This document shows, piece by piece, positions 42,595-51,961 of a stretch of 54,775 nt of DNA. The translations under genes were made by a program, and so were the position numbers. How positions within the stretch are numbered: the first letter of the stretch is position 1; the number at the start of each line of letters is the position of its first letter. Below the pieces are notes generated by a model. It did no database searches, was not told where the DNA came from, and was given only the letters and a program-made list of their open reading frames with translations. The DNA comes from DTBU01 sp964568845 (GTDB taxonomy: Archaea; Thermoproteota; CALKCG01; B24), in assembly GCA_964568845.1 (NCBI GenBank), contig CAZMSC010000009.1, forward strand, positions 1-54,775, written 5' to 3'.

Positions 42595-43206
42595 TTGAAG
42601 AAGATGTTTTTAGGGGGTATACTTATCTCAGTAATCGGACTCATCATATTAGCGGTTGGCCTACCCATAGGTTCTTCAGAGGCACCTGTAGAAATGGGGG
42701 ATTGGAAGATCACTTGGTTTAGAATATTTTCAGTCCCTAATGAGATAGTGCCTCTTAACACTATTGGAGTTACGGTGAATGAAACCTCCCTCCCAGCCAA
42801 CTTCGACTTCATCATGAGCGACCCTGACTTTACATCCTATACGGGCTCTGCAGATGAAATAGCCCTCATGGCTAGGACGGAGATACGTGTTCCAAATGAT
42901 GGGAAAGTTCGCTTTGAAGTTGGTAGCGATGACGGCAGCGTTCTCTTTTTAGACGGAGAAATTATAATAGATAACTGGGGTACTCACGGTTACGAGCCAA
43001 GGTCCACGGTAGTTAGTCTAGAGAAGGGAGCTCACACGTTAGAGATATGGTGGTTTGAATGGCATGGAGCGGCTGTGCTAAGCTTCAAAATGGATGAAAA
43101 GGTCGCCTTCGGCGACCCCTGGTATGGCCGAGCGATAGGCGGAGCAATTATCATCGCCGGGCTCGTTGTAATGGTAATATTTAGACCTGGGAGAGAGAAG
43201 CAGTAA
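42595..43206 (+). CDS. Mini-PA14 membrane protein, copy 1
   Basis: A 203-residue protein with a TM or signal helix (residues 4-24), an extracellular domain and a C-terminal TM helix (about 178-197). The ectodomain has WKITWF near residue 37 and the PA14-like core VGSDDGSVLFLDGEIIIDNW near residue 117, then KGAHTLEIWWFEWHG. PA14 domains usually bind carbohydrate. The TTG start has GGAG ten bases upstream. Paralogues are at 43259-43846 and 49178-49789. It follows the transglutaminase-like gene and converges with copy 2. Confidence 0.75.
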   Translation: MKKMFLGGILISVIGLIILAVGLPIGSSEAPVEMGDWKITWFRIFSVPNEIVPLNTIGVTVNETSLPANFDFIMSDPDFTSYTGSADEIALMARTEIRVPNDGKVRFEVGSDDGSVLFLDGEIIIDNWGTHGYEPRSTVVSLEKGAHTLEIWWFEWHGAAVLSFKMDEKVAFGDPWYGRAIGGAIIIAGLVVMVIFRPGREKQ

Positions 43207-43258
43207 AGTACCCACACTAAGTCTTCTTTAAGACTTTGAACCACCTCTATGATTTAAG

Positions 43259-43846
43259 CTACGTCTTCTTAGGTTTAAGTAGGAATCCTACTAATGTTAA
43301 AATGACTCCTAAGAATACTAATGCCCCTCCTCCCGTTGTTATACTCATAGCGGTCTGTTGCTCGGGGATCGCCATGTTAAACAAGGCGGCTGCATCATCT
43401 TCTACCAAAACCTGGTAGTATTCTATTTCAAGCGTATGCCTCCCAGACGTTAAGTATGCTTCAATGGATTGTTGAACGTTTGGATCTGGACATGGAAGAT
43501 TTAACAGTACATCACCATCTAGAAAAAGCGTTATATCTCCGTCGTCTCCCCCTATGGTGAACTGAATAGTCGCATCTCTGGGAACGTTTACCTCTAGGAA
43601 TGCTTTAAATCCTATAGGCTCGTCTCTGTAAGAGTATTCGAGGGGGTCGTAGCTGAAGATTGTTGGAAACCTGCCAGTTGCTATAACATCGCCCCAAACT
43701 CCATAAGTGTTCTGCATAGAGTACCATGTGACCTGCCACTCGCCAGCTTCTACACCGAATTGCTGACTAAGCTGGAAGCCGAAGCCGATAATGACTGCAC
43801 CTAAAACTATTAAAACTAAACCGGGTATTAAAATAGGTTTTCGCAT
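43259..43846 (-). CDS. Mini-PA14 membrane protein, copy 2
   Basis: 195 residues with the same plan as the other two copies: N-terminal TM (about 6-27), ectodomain, C-terminal TM (about 168-188) and a short basic tail. The first ectodomain motif is GEWQVTWYSMQNTYG, nearly matching copy 3 (DEWDVTWYSVVDSFG), followed by WGDVIATGRFP and the PA14-like GGDDGDITLFLDGDVLL and SGRHTLEIEYY. ATG 43846 lies about 28 bases after a TTTTAAATATT element, so a leaderless transcript is likely. It converges with copy 1, 52 bases apart. Confidence 0.75.
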   Translation of the reverse strand: MRKPILIPGLVLIVLGAVIIGFGFQLSQQFGVEAGEWQVTWYSMQNTYGVWGDVIATGRFPTIFSYDPLEYSYRDEPIGFKAFLEVNVPRDATIQFTIGGDDGDITLFLDGDVLLNLPCPDPNVQQSIEAYLTSGRHTLEIEYYQVLVEDDAAALFNMAIPEQQTAMSITTGGGALVFLGVILTLVGFLLKPKKT

Positions 43847-44097
43847 TTAAAATTAAATTTGAAGCAGGAATATTTAAAATTAATGGGGGTTAATGTCTTA
43901 TGGATATTCTTTACATTTTGAGGAGTTTAATTCTATATTTTATGGAGAATTCTCTAAATAAATATTTTCAGCTATTATGATAGCCTTTACGGATGTTTTA
44001 GTTCGCATACGGCTATTCAATTTGCCAAGAGTTGGATTAACCGATTATCCGGCCGTATCGAATGGATTTGAACAGGTTGAAAGAATAAGTCCGACAA

Positions 44098-44811
44098 TTA
44101 GGATGATGTGTTTAGATTTTTACGTATGATCTCCGTTTCATCGAGTACAAGTTTACATACCTTCCTCATAAGATCCATGACTTCACGCCCTTTCTTCTCT
44201 ATCCCAATCCACCTATTGAACATGCCCTCTAATGTAACAACCCACGTTATGCTTTCAGGAGATTTGTAGAATTCAACCATACCTTTCACCGCGGCATCTT
44301 CATCTCTCGCAAAGGGCTGGTATTCTATTGGAAGCGATAGGAGTGATATTGAAAACTTATCCGGCTTCACCGATTTAATTAAACCCATTATCTCAGCGTT
44401 GTTGTTAAGCCTATCTACAAGTCTATTTGATACTTCAAACTCTGGAATTAGGCTTCTGATTTTCTCCAAGTAGAATGATGGCGCGAAAGACCAGTTTTTA
44501 CGTACAAAACCTCTACGGACAATGTTGCATTCTAAAGGTTTAAGCTTCCGGTAAAGTTCGGCTTCGAAACTACCCATAGACTCTTTATTGACGTACTCTA
44601 AAACACCGGAGACTATCCATATTCTATCGAAGAACCCTACAGTCCTAGAGGATATTAAAAGCCTAGTATAACCGAGCCCCTTCTTAGGAGTGCAGACGAC
44701 GAAGCCTTGATAGTCTTTCCAGTCTTTAATATAGTCTTTGAAAAGCTGAACTAGGAACGGAGTTGTCGCAGAAATCTTCTTTTTACGTCCTTTACGTTTT
44801 TTAAAAACCAA
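44098..44811 (-). CDS. Protein of unknown function with basic N-terminus
   Basis: A 237-residue soluble protein starting VFKKRKGRKKKIS. I recognise no domain. The TTG start is supported by GGGGTGAGAG four bases upstream. It contains FVVCTPKKGLGYTRLLISS and FFDRIWIVSGVLEYV near residues 37-75, and ITWVVTLEGMFNRWIGIEKK near residue 190, so it is a mixed alpha/beta protein. The 250 bases downstream hold no gene. The basic N-terminus could bind nucleic acid or membrane phosphate groups. Confidence 0.65.
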   Translation of the reverse strand: MVFKKRKGRKKKISATTPFLVQLFKDYIKDWKDYQGFVVCTPKKGLGYTRLLISSRTVGFFDRIWIVSGVLEYVNKESMGSFEAELYRKLKPLECNIVRRGFVRKNWSFAPSFYLEKIRSLIPEFEVSNRLVDRLNNNAEIMGLIKSVKPDKFSISLLSLPIEYQPFARDEDAAVKGMVEFYKSPESITWVVTLEGMFNRWIGIEKKGREVMDLMRKVCKLVLDETEIIRKNLNTSS

Positions 44812-45040
44812 TAACTCTCACCCCTACGGCACGTTGAGATGGGAAGTTTTCAACAGTACACTAAAATACTTGTTCTGAGTTTAATAATTTAAGGTTTAAG
44901 GGCTTCAGACCATTGTGGACTATAGACTATAGAGCGTTTAAAAGGGGTGAGGCGGTTTAGACTCGGAAAAACCTAGAAGGAGGCCTAGGAGGAGAAGGGC
45001 TAAGACGCGTCGTGAGAAGGTACAAGCCATATTTGCATCT

Positions 45041-45832
45041 ATGCTGAGGGCCATGTACTCGGGTCTTAAATGGTCTGGATTATGGCTTAAAGAGTTTCTG
45101 CGGAGGGCTGGACTGGTTGCTGTCAATCCCTTTAAAGCCTTTACGGAAATCAGCGAAAACCCTGACATAGGTGGCCCCATAGCTGTTTTAGCGATACTTA
45201 TAATAGCTGATTTGATCAATAGACAGCTTTTTATGCTTTTTAAAACAAACCTCTTCATCCTTAAGGGTTCCGACGTCTTGGAGCCTTACAAGTCCTCCCT
45301 GATGGATACTACAACAGCTACGCAAATAGTTGTAATGTCTCTTATAAACTACGGCTACTATATTCTCAGAAATAGCATCATATACTATATAATGGCTTGG
45401 ATACTTAAAACGGAGAGGCATTTCACGAGTATTCTAATGGCCACAGCATACGCCATGTTCACCTATGTGATTGGGAAGGTTGTAGAGGCGTTTGCCATAT
45501 TGTTCATAGTCCCTCCGCTGACGGTGGTGTTAGCGGTTGATACGTCTGTCGCCATGCTTTCATCGTCGGTGACGCTTGTTTTGATAAACATAGGGAACAT
45601 CGAAGCCGCCAACGCTATGACGAATACGTATAGGGAGGCTTGGGAAAATCAGCTAGCGCCCAGAGTCCTATCAAACATGGCATATGCCTTCTCAATATGG
45701 GCTTGCCTAATATGTACAGTCGCCCTCTACATTATGTTTAAAATGCCCAAGGGTAAGGCGTTAATCGCTGGGGTAACTCCTCTGATCGTCGATGCAGTCC
45801 TCAGAGTGGTTTTACTTGGGGGATTCTTCTAA
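45041..45832 (+). CDS. Yip1-like multi-pass membrane protein
   Basis: At least 263 residues with about five TM helices (near 48-65, 90-115, 125-160, 165-185 and 210-260). NPFKAFTEISENPDIGGPIA precedes the first helix, a layout seen in archaeal Yip1-domain proteins. Conserved-looking coding sequence continues upstream of ATG 45041 as a strongly basic run (PRRRPRRRRAKTRREK), with no ATG, GTG or TTG before the in-frame stop at 44948. GGGGTGA (44944-44950) would position a start at TTA 44957. Its end overlaps the convergent exoprotein gene by 32 bases. Function unknown. Confidence 0.7.
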   Translation: MLRAMYSGLKWSGLWLKEFLRRAGLVAVNPFKAFTEISENPDIGGPIAVLAILIIADLINRQLFMLFKTNLFILKGSDVLEPYKSSLMDTTTATQIVVMSLINYGYYILRNSIIYYIMAWILKTERHFTSILMATAYAMFTYVIGKVVEAFAILFIVPPLTVVLAVDTSVAMLSSSVTLVLINIGNIEAANAMTNTYREAWENQLAPRVLSNMAYAFSIWACLICTVALYIMFKMPKGKALIAGVTPLIVDAVLRVVLLGGFF

Positions 45833-46574
45833 CAACCATGAATATAGATGTTAGTAAAATTGCAACTGCTACCGCTACTGGAACCGTTGGAGAAGACCTG
45901 CTGACCGTTAAATTCAGTATGTTTGTCGAGGATATTAGCATGCTTGTAAAATAGCTTTGGGAGGTCTTCCCACTTGAATCTTTAAACTCCACCAGGAAGC
46001 GGGAGCTCACGAGCACACCGGTTTCGCAATCATAGCTTCTCTCGATAAACCCATCCATTGTCATATTCTTTAAATCTCCAATGTTAAGCCCATTTATAGT
46101 GAAAGTAGCATTTGTCAGCCAGCAAGCTCTATCTGTGAATATCTTTGAAGAGACCAGCCGCAAGTCTACAACAATCGTTGATAGGTTTTCAAGTTGAATA
46201 ACATCACCCAATCTTGGAGTGTAATCTATCCAGAGGTAGTTTGTGGTGTTTTCCATTAGCTTATCATCTATCGCCTTGATTTGGTTGGAGGATAAATCTA
46301 TCTTAAACGTTTTCTCAAAAGACATGTCTTCAATACGCATTTCATAGCGGATGAAGGCATATCCATCAGTCAGATTTATAACAGTCCACCTGAAGACCCC
46401 CGTTGTCGGAGCATAGGGGGCGCCCTTATAAACAGATACATTGCAACTGTATTCCACGTATGTGCCTGGGTTGAGCCAACTTGGCTGCGTGGAGACCGTT
46501 CTCTGAAATCTAGGAATACCAGTTATGGAGAATATCACTACGATCAGCATGGCTATTGTTAATCCACGTTTCAA
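45801..46574 (-). CDS. Membrane-anchored exoprotein of unknown function
   Basis: A 257-residue protein: N-terminal signal helix (residues 4-20), a beta-rich ectodomain rich in Asn-x-Thr/Ser sites (NVS, NLT, NTT, NLS, NAT, NMT), and a C-terminal TM helix (about 230-250) followed by a short RRIPQVK tail. The many sequons suggest N-glycosylation at the archaeal surface. I see no enzyme motif. It converges on, and overlaps by 32 bases, the Yip1-like gene. Confidence 0.7.
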   Translation of the reverse strand: MKRGLTIAMLIVVIFSITGIPRFQRTVSTQPSWLNPGTYVEYSCNVSVYKGAPYAPTTGVFRWTVINLTDGYAFIRYEMRIEDMSFEKTFKIDLSSNQIKAIDDKLMENTTNYLWIDYTPRLGDVIQLENLSTIVVDLRLVSSKIFTDRACWLTNATFTINGLNIGDLKNMTMDGFIERSYDCETGVLVSSRFLVEFKDSSGKTSQSYFTSMLISSTNILNLTVSRSSPTVPVAVAVAILLTSIFMVVRRIPQVKPL

Positions 46575-46709
46575 AATAAACCCTGAAATGAAAAACCCAA
46601 GTGAGCCTTATAAAACTATCCCAGATTAATGATGTGTTAAATTGAATGTCGATCAAAGCTTAGAGGAGTATTCTTATAAGGCAGTGTAACAGATATTGGA
46701 AAGACCACC

Positions 46710-47837
46710 ATGAGCGTCAAGTGTGGCGTTGTGGGTTGTGGTGTTATAGCTAATGAGGCCTACTTACCTGCTATTAAGAAGTATGGAAGACTTGTAGCAG
46801 TATGCGATATAGTTGAGAAGAAGGCGGAGAGGGCGGCTAAACTATGGGGTGCTGAGGAATACTATACCGATTATGAGGAGATGCTTGAGAAGTCAGATGT
46901 TGAAGCCGTGTTCATACTCACAGGTATGGGTGATCACGCTAGGCAAGTAGCCGTGGCCGCCAATGCAGGTAAACATGTCTTAGTTCAAAAGCCTCTAGCT
47001 ACAAACATGGACGATCTTAGAAAGGCTGTAGATGCCGTTAAAAAGTCCGGCGTGAAGGCTCTAGTCGAACCTTGTGTTCAAATGTTTCCAGAGTATGTTA
47101 AGGCTAAGGAGGCTTTGAAAGATATAGGTGCGATCTTCTGGTTTAGAGCAGGTCTTGGACGTGGACCGCCCATATGGGGTGCGGAGACGTTCTTCACCAG
47201 GAGGGCTGGAGGACCTCTATTCGACCTAGGCGTCTATGAAATATCTGCTTTAACTTTTCTACTCGGACCAGCTGAGAGAGTATCAGGTCTAGCGAAGACA
47301 TCTATCCCAGAGGTGGATATAGTGCCAGAGGATTGGTTTATTGAACACTTGTCTAAGTTTGACTCCTATAGGAGCGTGTGGCCTTTATTGGGAAAAGCGC
47401 CTAGGACTCAGAAGGTTAAGGTGGAGGCTGAAGATAATACGTTGACTCTTATTGAGGTGAAGTCTGGATGCTTAGGCGTTGTGATAGCCAACTTTGTAAC
47501 GCCTGACGGTCTCAGAAGCGACGTCGGCATGTTTCCAGACATAGAAGTCTACGGCTCGGATGGGGGTGTACTTATAGGTAGTGGGGCTTACGCTGTTGCC
47601 TATAAGACTGTTAAAATGCGCGAATGGGTTAAAGTCGGTTGGGATGCCATAGGTAGACGCGGTTGGAGCTACTATGAGACTTCGACTAAACACTTCCTGG
47701 ATTGTATAGTGGAGGATGAGGAACCAATACCCAACATAGACTGGGGAGCACATGTGAGCGAGATCATGATAAAGTCTATAGAGTCTTCGAGAACTGGTAA
47801 GATTCTTAGAATGGAGACTACGTTTAAACCGTACTGA
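46710..47837 (+). CDS. Gfo/Idh/MocA family oxidoreductase
   Basis: A 375-residue NAD(P)-dependent dehydrogenase. The Rossmann motif is CGVVGCGVIANEAYLPA, and the usual EKP motif reads VQKPLATNMD near residue 94 (Gln for Glu). TRRAGGPLFDLGVYEISAL near residue 162 contains the GG-LxDxG active-site pattern of sugar dehydrogenases. A TATA-like TCTTATAA at 46672-46679 suggests a transcription start near 46702. It precedes the MFS gene by 47 bases, so uptake and oxidation of the same sugar-like compound is plausible. Confidence 0.88.
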   Translation: MSVKCGVVGCGVIANEAYLPAIKKYGRLVAVCDIVEKKAERAAKLWGAEEYYTDYEEMLEKSDVEAVFILTGMGDHARQVAVAANAGKHVLVQKPLATNMDDLRKAVDAVKKSGVKALVEPCVQMFPEYVKAKEALKDIGAIFWFRAGLGRGPPIWGAETFFTRRAGGPLFDLGVYEISALTFLLGPAERVSGLAKTSIPEVDIVPEDWFIEHLSKFDSYRSVWPLLGKAPRTQKVKVEAEDNTLTLIEVKSGCLGVVIANFVTPDGLRSDVGMFPDIEVYGSDGGVLIGSGAYAVAYKTVKMREWVKVGWDAIGRRGWSYYETSTKHFLDCIVEDEEPIPNIDWGAHVSEIMIKSIESSRTGKILRMETTFKPY

Positions 47838-47884
47838 AGCGTAAGCCAACATTCCATCGTATTAACGGCATATGGGGATGCTTC

Positions 47885-49123
47885 ATGCGGAGGATTAGCA
47901 AGCTCTATGAAAACTGGGGTAGGAATGCTAAGGTCTTAGTGCTTACCGAGCCTTTATGGAGCATCCCCATGAGCTGGGTTTTCTTCTATAGACCAGTATT
48001 TATGCGTAGCCTAGGTATTACAGAGGTTGAAATAGGTTTAATGATGACGTTATACTCTATTCTGCAAATTTTCCTCCCCCTATTTGGAGGCTATTTAGCG
48101 GATAGATTTGGGAGGAAAAGGGTTCTTATGCTGTTCGACGTAGTGGGTTGGACTGGGGCTATGAGCTTGTGGATTTTAGCCAGAGAGCTATGGCATATGA
48201 TGCTTGCCATAATATTCGAAGCGCTCATAACAGTGATATACTCTGTGTGGGAGTGTATGCTTGTCGAGGATACCGCTCCTGAGTATAGAGCCAGTATATT
48301 CAGCACCATAAACCTGGTCTACGTGATCGGAGGCCTTCTAACACCGTTAGCTGGACTGATACTTACGACATATGGTGTTGAAGCGGGATGTAGAATACTT
48401 TTCACGATAGCTTTAGCCAGTCTATGTACAATGTTCACAGTAAGGCAGATATTTCTAAGAGAGACAGAAATAGGCAATCTACTTATGAAAGAACAGAGCG
48501 ATTTATCTGGTTTTAGAGGCTATAGAAGAGCTATTGGAATAGTCTTTAAAACGAAAGTGATCTTCCTAATCTTCATATGCACTGTTTTAGGAGGCTTCTA
48601 TTATACTGTCTCAAGCACCTATAACGCGCTGTATCTTACCGATCCCAGGGGTTTGGGATTGAGTGAGGGGTTTGCATCTGTGGTCCCAGCATCTTCATCG
48701 ATAGTATCTATCCTCTTACTGACCATAGTCTTGCCTAGGATAAGGAGAGAGGAAAGTCTTCTCAAAATTCTAGTTTTTGGATACGCCTTATCAGCATTAT
48801 CTGTAACAGTTCTTATTATGGCTCCTAGTGGATGTCTAACCTTAGCTATCACCGCGGGTATTCTAGGAGGCTTCTACATATTCGTCTACCCGACCATAAG
48901 GACTATTCTTGTAAATAGAATAGACCTGGTAGATGAGAAGGCTAAGGCTAAAATACTATCCTTAACTACAACATCCTCAGCTCTTGTAAACTGGCTGACG
49001 CCGACTTTAGCGGGATACGCTTATGCGATAAATCCTAAAATCCCATTTTCAGCATCAGCTGGCGTCTTATTAACGAATGTCATAATAGCGTTTATGATTA
49101 AAACTTCAAAGAAAACATCCTAA
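47885..49123 (+). CDS. Major facilitator superfamily transporter
   Basis: A 412-residue carrier with about 12 TM helices. The loop between helices 2 and 3 has the MFS signature GGYLADRFGRKRVL near residue 73. A charged central loop (residues 195-215) separates the two halves. The cytoplasmic N-terminus is short. It follows the Gfo/Idh gene on the same strand. The substrate is not readable from sequence; sugar or sugar acid is suggested by the neighbour. Confidence 0.88.
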   Translation: MRRISKLYENWGRNAKVLVLTEPLWSIPMSWVFFYRPVFMRSLGITEVEIGLMMTLYSILQIFLPLFGGYLADRFGRKRVLMLFDVVGWTGAMSLWILARELWHMMLAIIFEALITVIYSVWECMLVEDTAPEYRASIFSTINLVYVIGGLLTPLAGLILTTYGVEAGCRILFTIALASLCTMFTVRQIFLRETEIGNLLMKEQSDLSGFRGYRRAIGIVFKTKVIFLIFICTVLGGFYYTVSSTYNALYLTDPRGLGLSEGFASVVPASSSIVSILLLTIVLPRIRREESLLKILVFGYALSALSVTVLIMAPSGCLTLAITAGILGGFYIFVYPTIRTILVNRIDLVDEKAKAKILSLTTTSSALVNWLTPTLAGYAYAINPKIPFSASAGVLLTNVIIAFMIKTSKKTS

Positions 49124-49177
49124 TGTTGAAGAGCTTTATAGGCTTTGGGTAGAAAAAGGTATTGGATTTACTGTCTT

Positions 49178-49789
49178 CTAAATGGTTACTTTTGCTTTGG
49201 GTTTTAGTATGAGGCCTATCACTGTTATTATGGCTCCTATGAATATTATGCCTCCGCCCGCTGTCTGCATGGTCGTGCCGATGCCCCACTCTTCGACGTG
49301 TACTTCGAAGGAGGCTGCCTGACCTCCCTCCCACTCATACCACCACAGCTCCAGCTCGTGTGTTCCAGCCGTTAGAAACACGCTTGTCTCATCGACTGCG
49401 TAAGCCCTTAAAACCCAGCTGTTTATCACAGGCGTGCCATCGACGTAGAGCACTATTCCGTCGTCGCTCCCAGCCCTGAAGATGACTGTCTTGTCTTCTC
49501 TGAGAGTTATGTATAGTTTCGCTATGAAGCCGAAGTGGTCGAACCAGTCTTCATAGCTTATAGGGTTGTAGTAGAAGTTTTTCGGAAACCTAGAAGAACC
49601 TATCACGTCGCCGAAAGTGCCGAAGGAGTCTACTACGCTATACCACGTCACATCCCACTCGTCAGCCTCAACCAAAGCCTCCAGAGAACCAGCATACTGG
49701 AAGCCGTAAACCGTCAAAGCAACACCGGCGACAAGTATAACCAAACCGACTACGAACACGGCTTTATACACAAAACCACCATTAAACAA
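49178..49789 (-). CDS. Mini-PA14 membrane protein, copy 3
   Basis: 203 residues: N-terminal TM (about 8-30), ectodomain and C-terminal TM (about 178-196). DEWDVTWYSVVDSFGTFGDV and SSRFPKNFYYNP align closely with copy 2. The PA14-like core AGSDDGIVLYVDGTPVINSW and AGTHELELWWYEWEG aligns with copy 1. It is separated from the other two by about 5 kb of transport and surface genes, so the family has dispersed locally. It is convergent with the MFS gene and divergent from the DUF6785 gene. Confidence 0.75.
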   Translation of the reverse strand: MFNGGFVYKAVFVVGLVILVAGVALTVYGFQYAGSLEALVEADEWDVTWYSVVDSFGTFGDVIGSSRFPKNFYYNPISYEDWFDHFGFIAKLYITLREDKTVIFRAGSDDGIVLYVDGTPVINSWVLRAYAVDETSVFLTAGTHELELWWYEWEGGQAASFEVHVEEWGIGTTMQTAGGGIIFIGAIITVIGLILKPKAKVTI

Positions 49790-49886
49790 TACCGAGCCTA
49801 CTTATTAAAAATTTTACCATCTAAAAATCCGGTGGGAAAAGCATAAAAAGTAAATTGTAGATAATTTTACTCGGAGTTGTCCTTAA

Positions 49887-51887
49887 ATGGGTTTGAAACC
49901 TTATGAAAAAATCGAGAAGGTTTCACTGCCTATCGTTATCGTCTTCAGCGTTCTCCTAGGCTTTGTAAGCATCGTCTGGATAAGCCTACTTCCATCCGGG
50001 CTTTGGCACTTCTACAACTTGGGTATCGTCGCATGCCCCCTACAACTTACCTCAGCACCATTCATATTGATCCTCTTGTCAGCTGCTATTAGCAGGGCTG
50101 GGTTTTTAAAGAGGCTTAAGACATCTACGGTGGTTTACCTATACATGGCCGCCGTTTCAGTCGCGTGGTATACGGATTACGCAGCTACGTCCGAGTGGTA
50201 TGCAGGTGTATGGCATAATAGGAGGTTTTACCCAGACGTTACGATGCAGTATGTACCGTGGTATTTAGCCCCTCCAACTGAGTATGTTGAAAGGCTTATA
50301 ACTGGAGGAGCGGTAGACTGGGGTGTATGGAGCGCTCCGATCCTCTACTGGACTGTATTACATGTAGTGTTCTACCTATTCATGGCTTCAATAATAACCA
50401 TATTTAGGAGGAACTGGATAGATATTGAAAAGGTTCCGTTCACGCATGTCTTGGCTTCACATGAAATCTTAAAGCACACATTTAAAGAAGAGGGTACGGC
50501 CTCCAAACTCGCTAAACCATTCATCATAGGTGTACTGCTGGGGTTGGTCGTTCAAATTCCAATATACATGACCGTTATGTTCCCCTGGTTCCCCGACGTC
50601 TACGGATGGCGTGCAAACACGTGCGGCCATGGAGGCTACTGGATACCCGCTGGCTCACCTTTATCTTCCGTCGTCGGATTAAGCATGGCCCAGAAGCATC
50701 CTGTATTCATAGCCATAGGGTATTTAGTGCCTTTATCAACGCTTTTCAGCACGTGGTTTTTCCACTTAGTCTATATAATAGCTGTTCAAGTGGCATTTAT
50801 CCTCGGCTACTACACTGGTCTAGACACGATTGGTGGATGCGGCAGGGCTTGGTGTGGAACCATTACACCAAACTTTGGAGAACCTTTCAAGTTTATGGCG
50901 CTTAGCTACGTGGGTGGATCTACCGCTTTAACACTGATATACCTATTGTTAAACTGGAGGTATATTAGGGATACTCTGCTTGCGGCATTGGGTAAGGGTC
51001 CTCTGAAAGGCTACGAGGGGGAGGAGGCTATGACCTATAGGCAGGCGTACACCCTCCTATTAATATCCATAGTGTTGATTGTAGTGGTGCTCCTGGGATG
51101 GGGTATGGGACCTGCAACATCGATAATTCTAATATTCACGGTCTTCATCTTCTGGATCGCCAATACCCGTGTCTGGGGTTTGGCTGGTTGCACACTTCAA
51201 GGCGCTGAACATGGCAATGCCTTCTACAGGCTATTTGTGTGGCCTCAGGCTCCCCAACCTCCAACTATGGAGTTTATGGCCTCAGCCTATCTCTCGGAGT
51301 GGCTGGTTGATGTGCCTAAGTCTTTCGGAGGAGCGGCGCTATCATTTGCAGCGGGCTATAAGATGGCGAGTCTAACAGGTGTGAGGACTAGGGAGGCGTT
51401 TAAGGTGGTGTTGATTGCTGGGATTCTAGGCTATCCAATTGTCATGGCAACTTACGTCTTCATGTGCCACGCATTCGGATTGGCGAAGCTACCAGTATGG
51501 GCTGAAAGCACTTATGATTCTCTTATAGATAGATGCGGCAACCCGGACAATTGGAACGTAAGACCCGGCACTGAACCCTGGTGGCCTAATTTTCTAGCAG
51601 GATTTATCATAGTGGCTTTGCTGAGCTGGCTCCACGCGAGGTTTATCTGGTTCCCCCTCGAACCCATAGGATTTATACTTGGGACGAGCTACATGTCCAT
51701 ACTCTGGGGTGTATGGTTTCCGTTTCTAATCGCTTGGATTATGAAAACGCTGACTCTGAGATTAGGGGGTACTAAAGGCTATGAGGAGTTTGGAATACCT
51801 GTGGCTGTAGGTTTCATAGCGGGCTATATGATTGCCGTGCTTGTCGGTGGACTTGTAGGAATAACGAGGTTCTTCGTACCGTTCTAA
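49887..51887 (+). CDS. DUF6785/DUF6784 multi-pass membrane protein, putative transporter
   Basis: A 666-residue membrane protein with roughly 14 hydrophobic segments. Trp- and Pro-rich loops include WHNRRFYPDVTMQYVPWYLA and GWRANTCGHGGYWIP. The C-terminal half has the conserved segment WFPFLIAWIMKTLTLRLGG followed by GYEEFGIPVAVGFIAGY. This two-domain architecture corresponds to DUF6785 plus DUF6784, resembling oligopeptide-type transporters, but no substrate is established. A close relative of its C-terminal half lies at 53883-54775. GGAG lies about 10 bases before the ATG. Confidence 0.75.
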   Translation: MGLKPYEKIEKVSLPIVIVFSVLLGFVSIVWISLLPSGLWHFYNLGIVACPLQLTSAPFILILLSAAISRAGFLKRLKTSTVVYLYMAAVSVAWYTDYAATSEWYAGVWHNRRFYPDVTMQYVPWYLAPPTEYVERLITGGAVDWGVWSAPILYWTVLHVVFYLFMASIITIFRRNWIDIEKVPFTHVLASHEILKHTFKEEGTASKLAKPFIIGVLLGLVVQIPIYMTVMFPWFPDVYGWRANTCGHGGYWIPAGSPLSSVVGLSMAQKHPVFIAIGYLVPLSTLFSTWFFHLVYIIAVQVAFILGYYTGLDTIGGCGRAWCGTITPNFGEPFKFMALSYVGGSTALTLIYLLLNWRYIRDTLLAALGKGPLKGYEGEEAMTYRQAYTLLLISIVLIVVVLLGWGMGPATSIILIFTVFIFWIANTRVWGLAGCTLQGAEHGNAFYRLFVWPQAPQPPTMEFMASAYLSEWLVDVPKSFGGAALSFAAGYKMASLTGVRTREAFKVVLIAGILGYPIVMATYVFMCHAFGLAKLPVWAESTYDSLIDRCGNPDNWNVRPGTEPWWPNFLAGFIIVALLSWLHARFIWFPLEPIGFILGTSYMSILWGVWFPFLIAWIMKTLTLRLGGTKGYEEFGIPVAVGFIAGYMIAVLVGGLVGITRFFVPF

Positions 51888-51961
51888 ACCCCCATTTTTA
51901 TTTTCCAACTCCTTAGAGGGAAAAATATTAAAATGCAAATATGTTTTAGTATTTTAAATGT

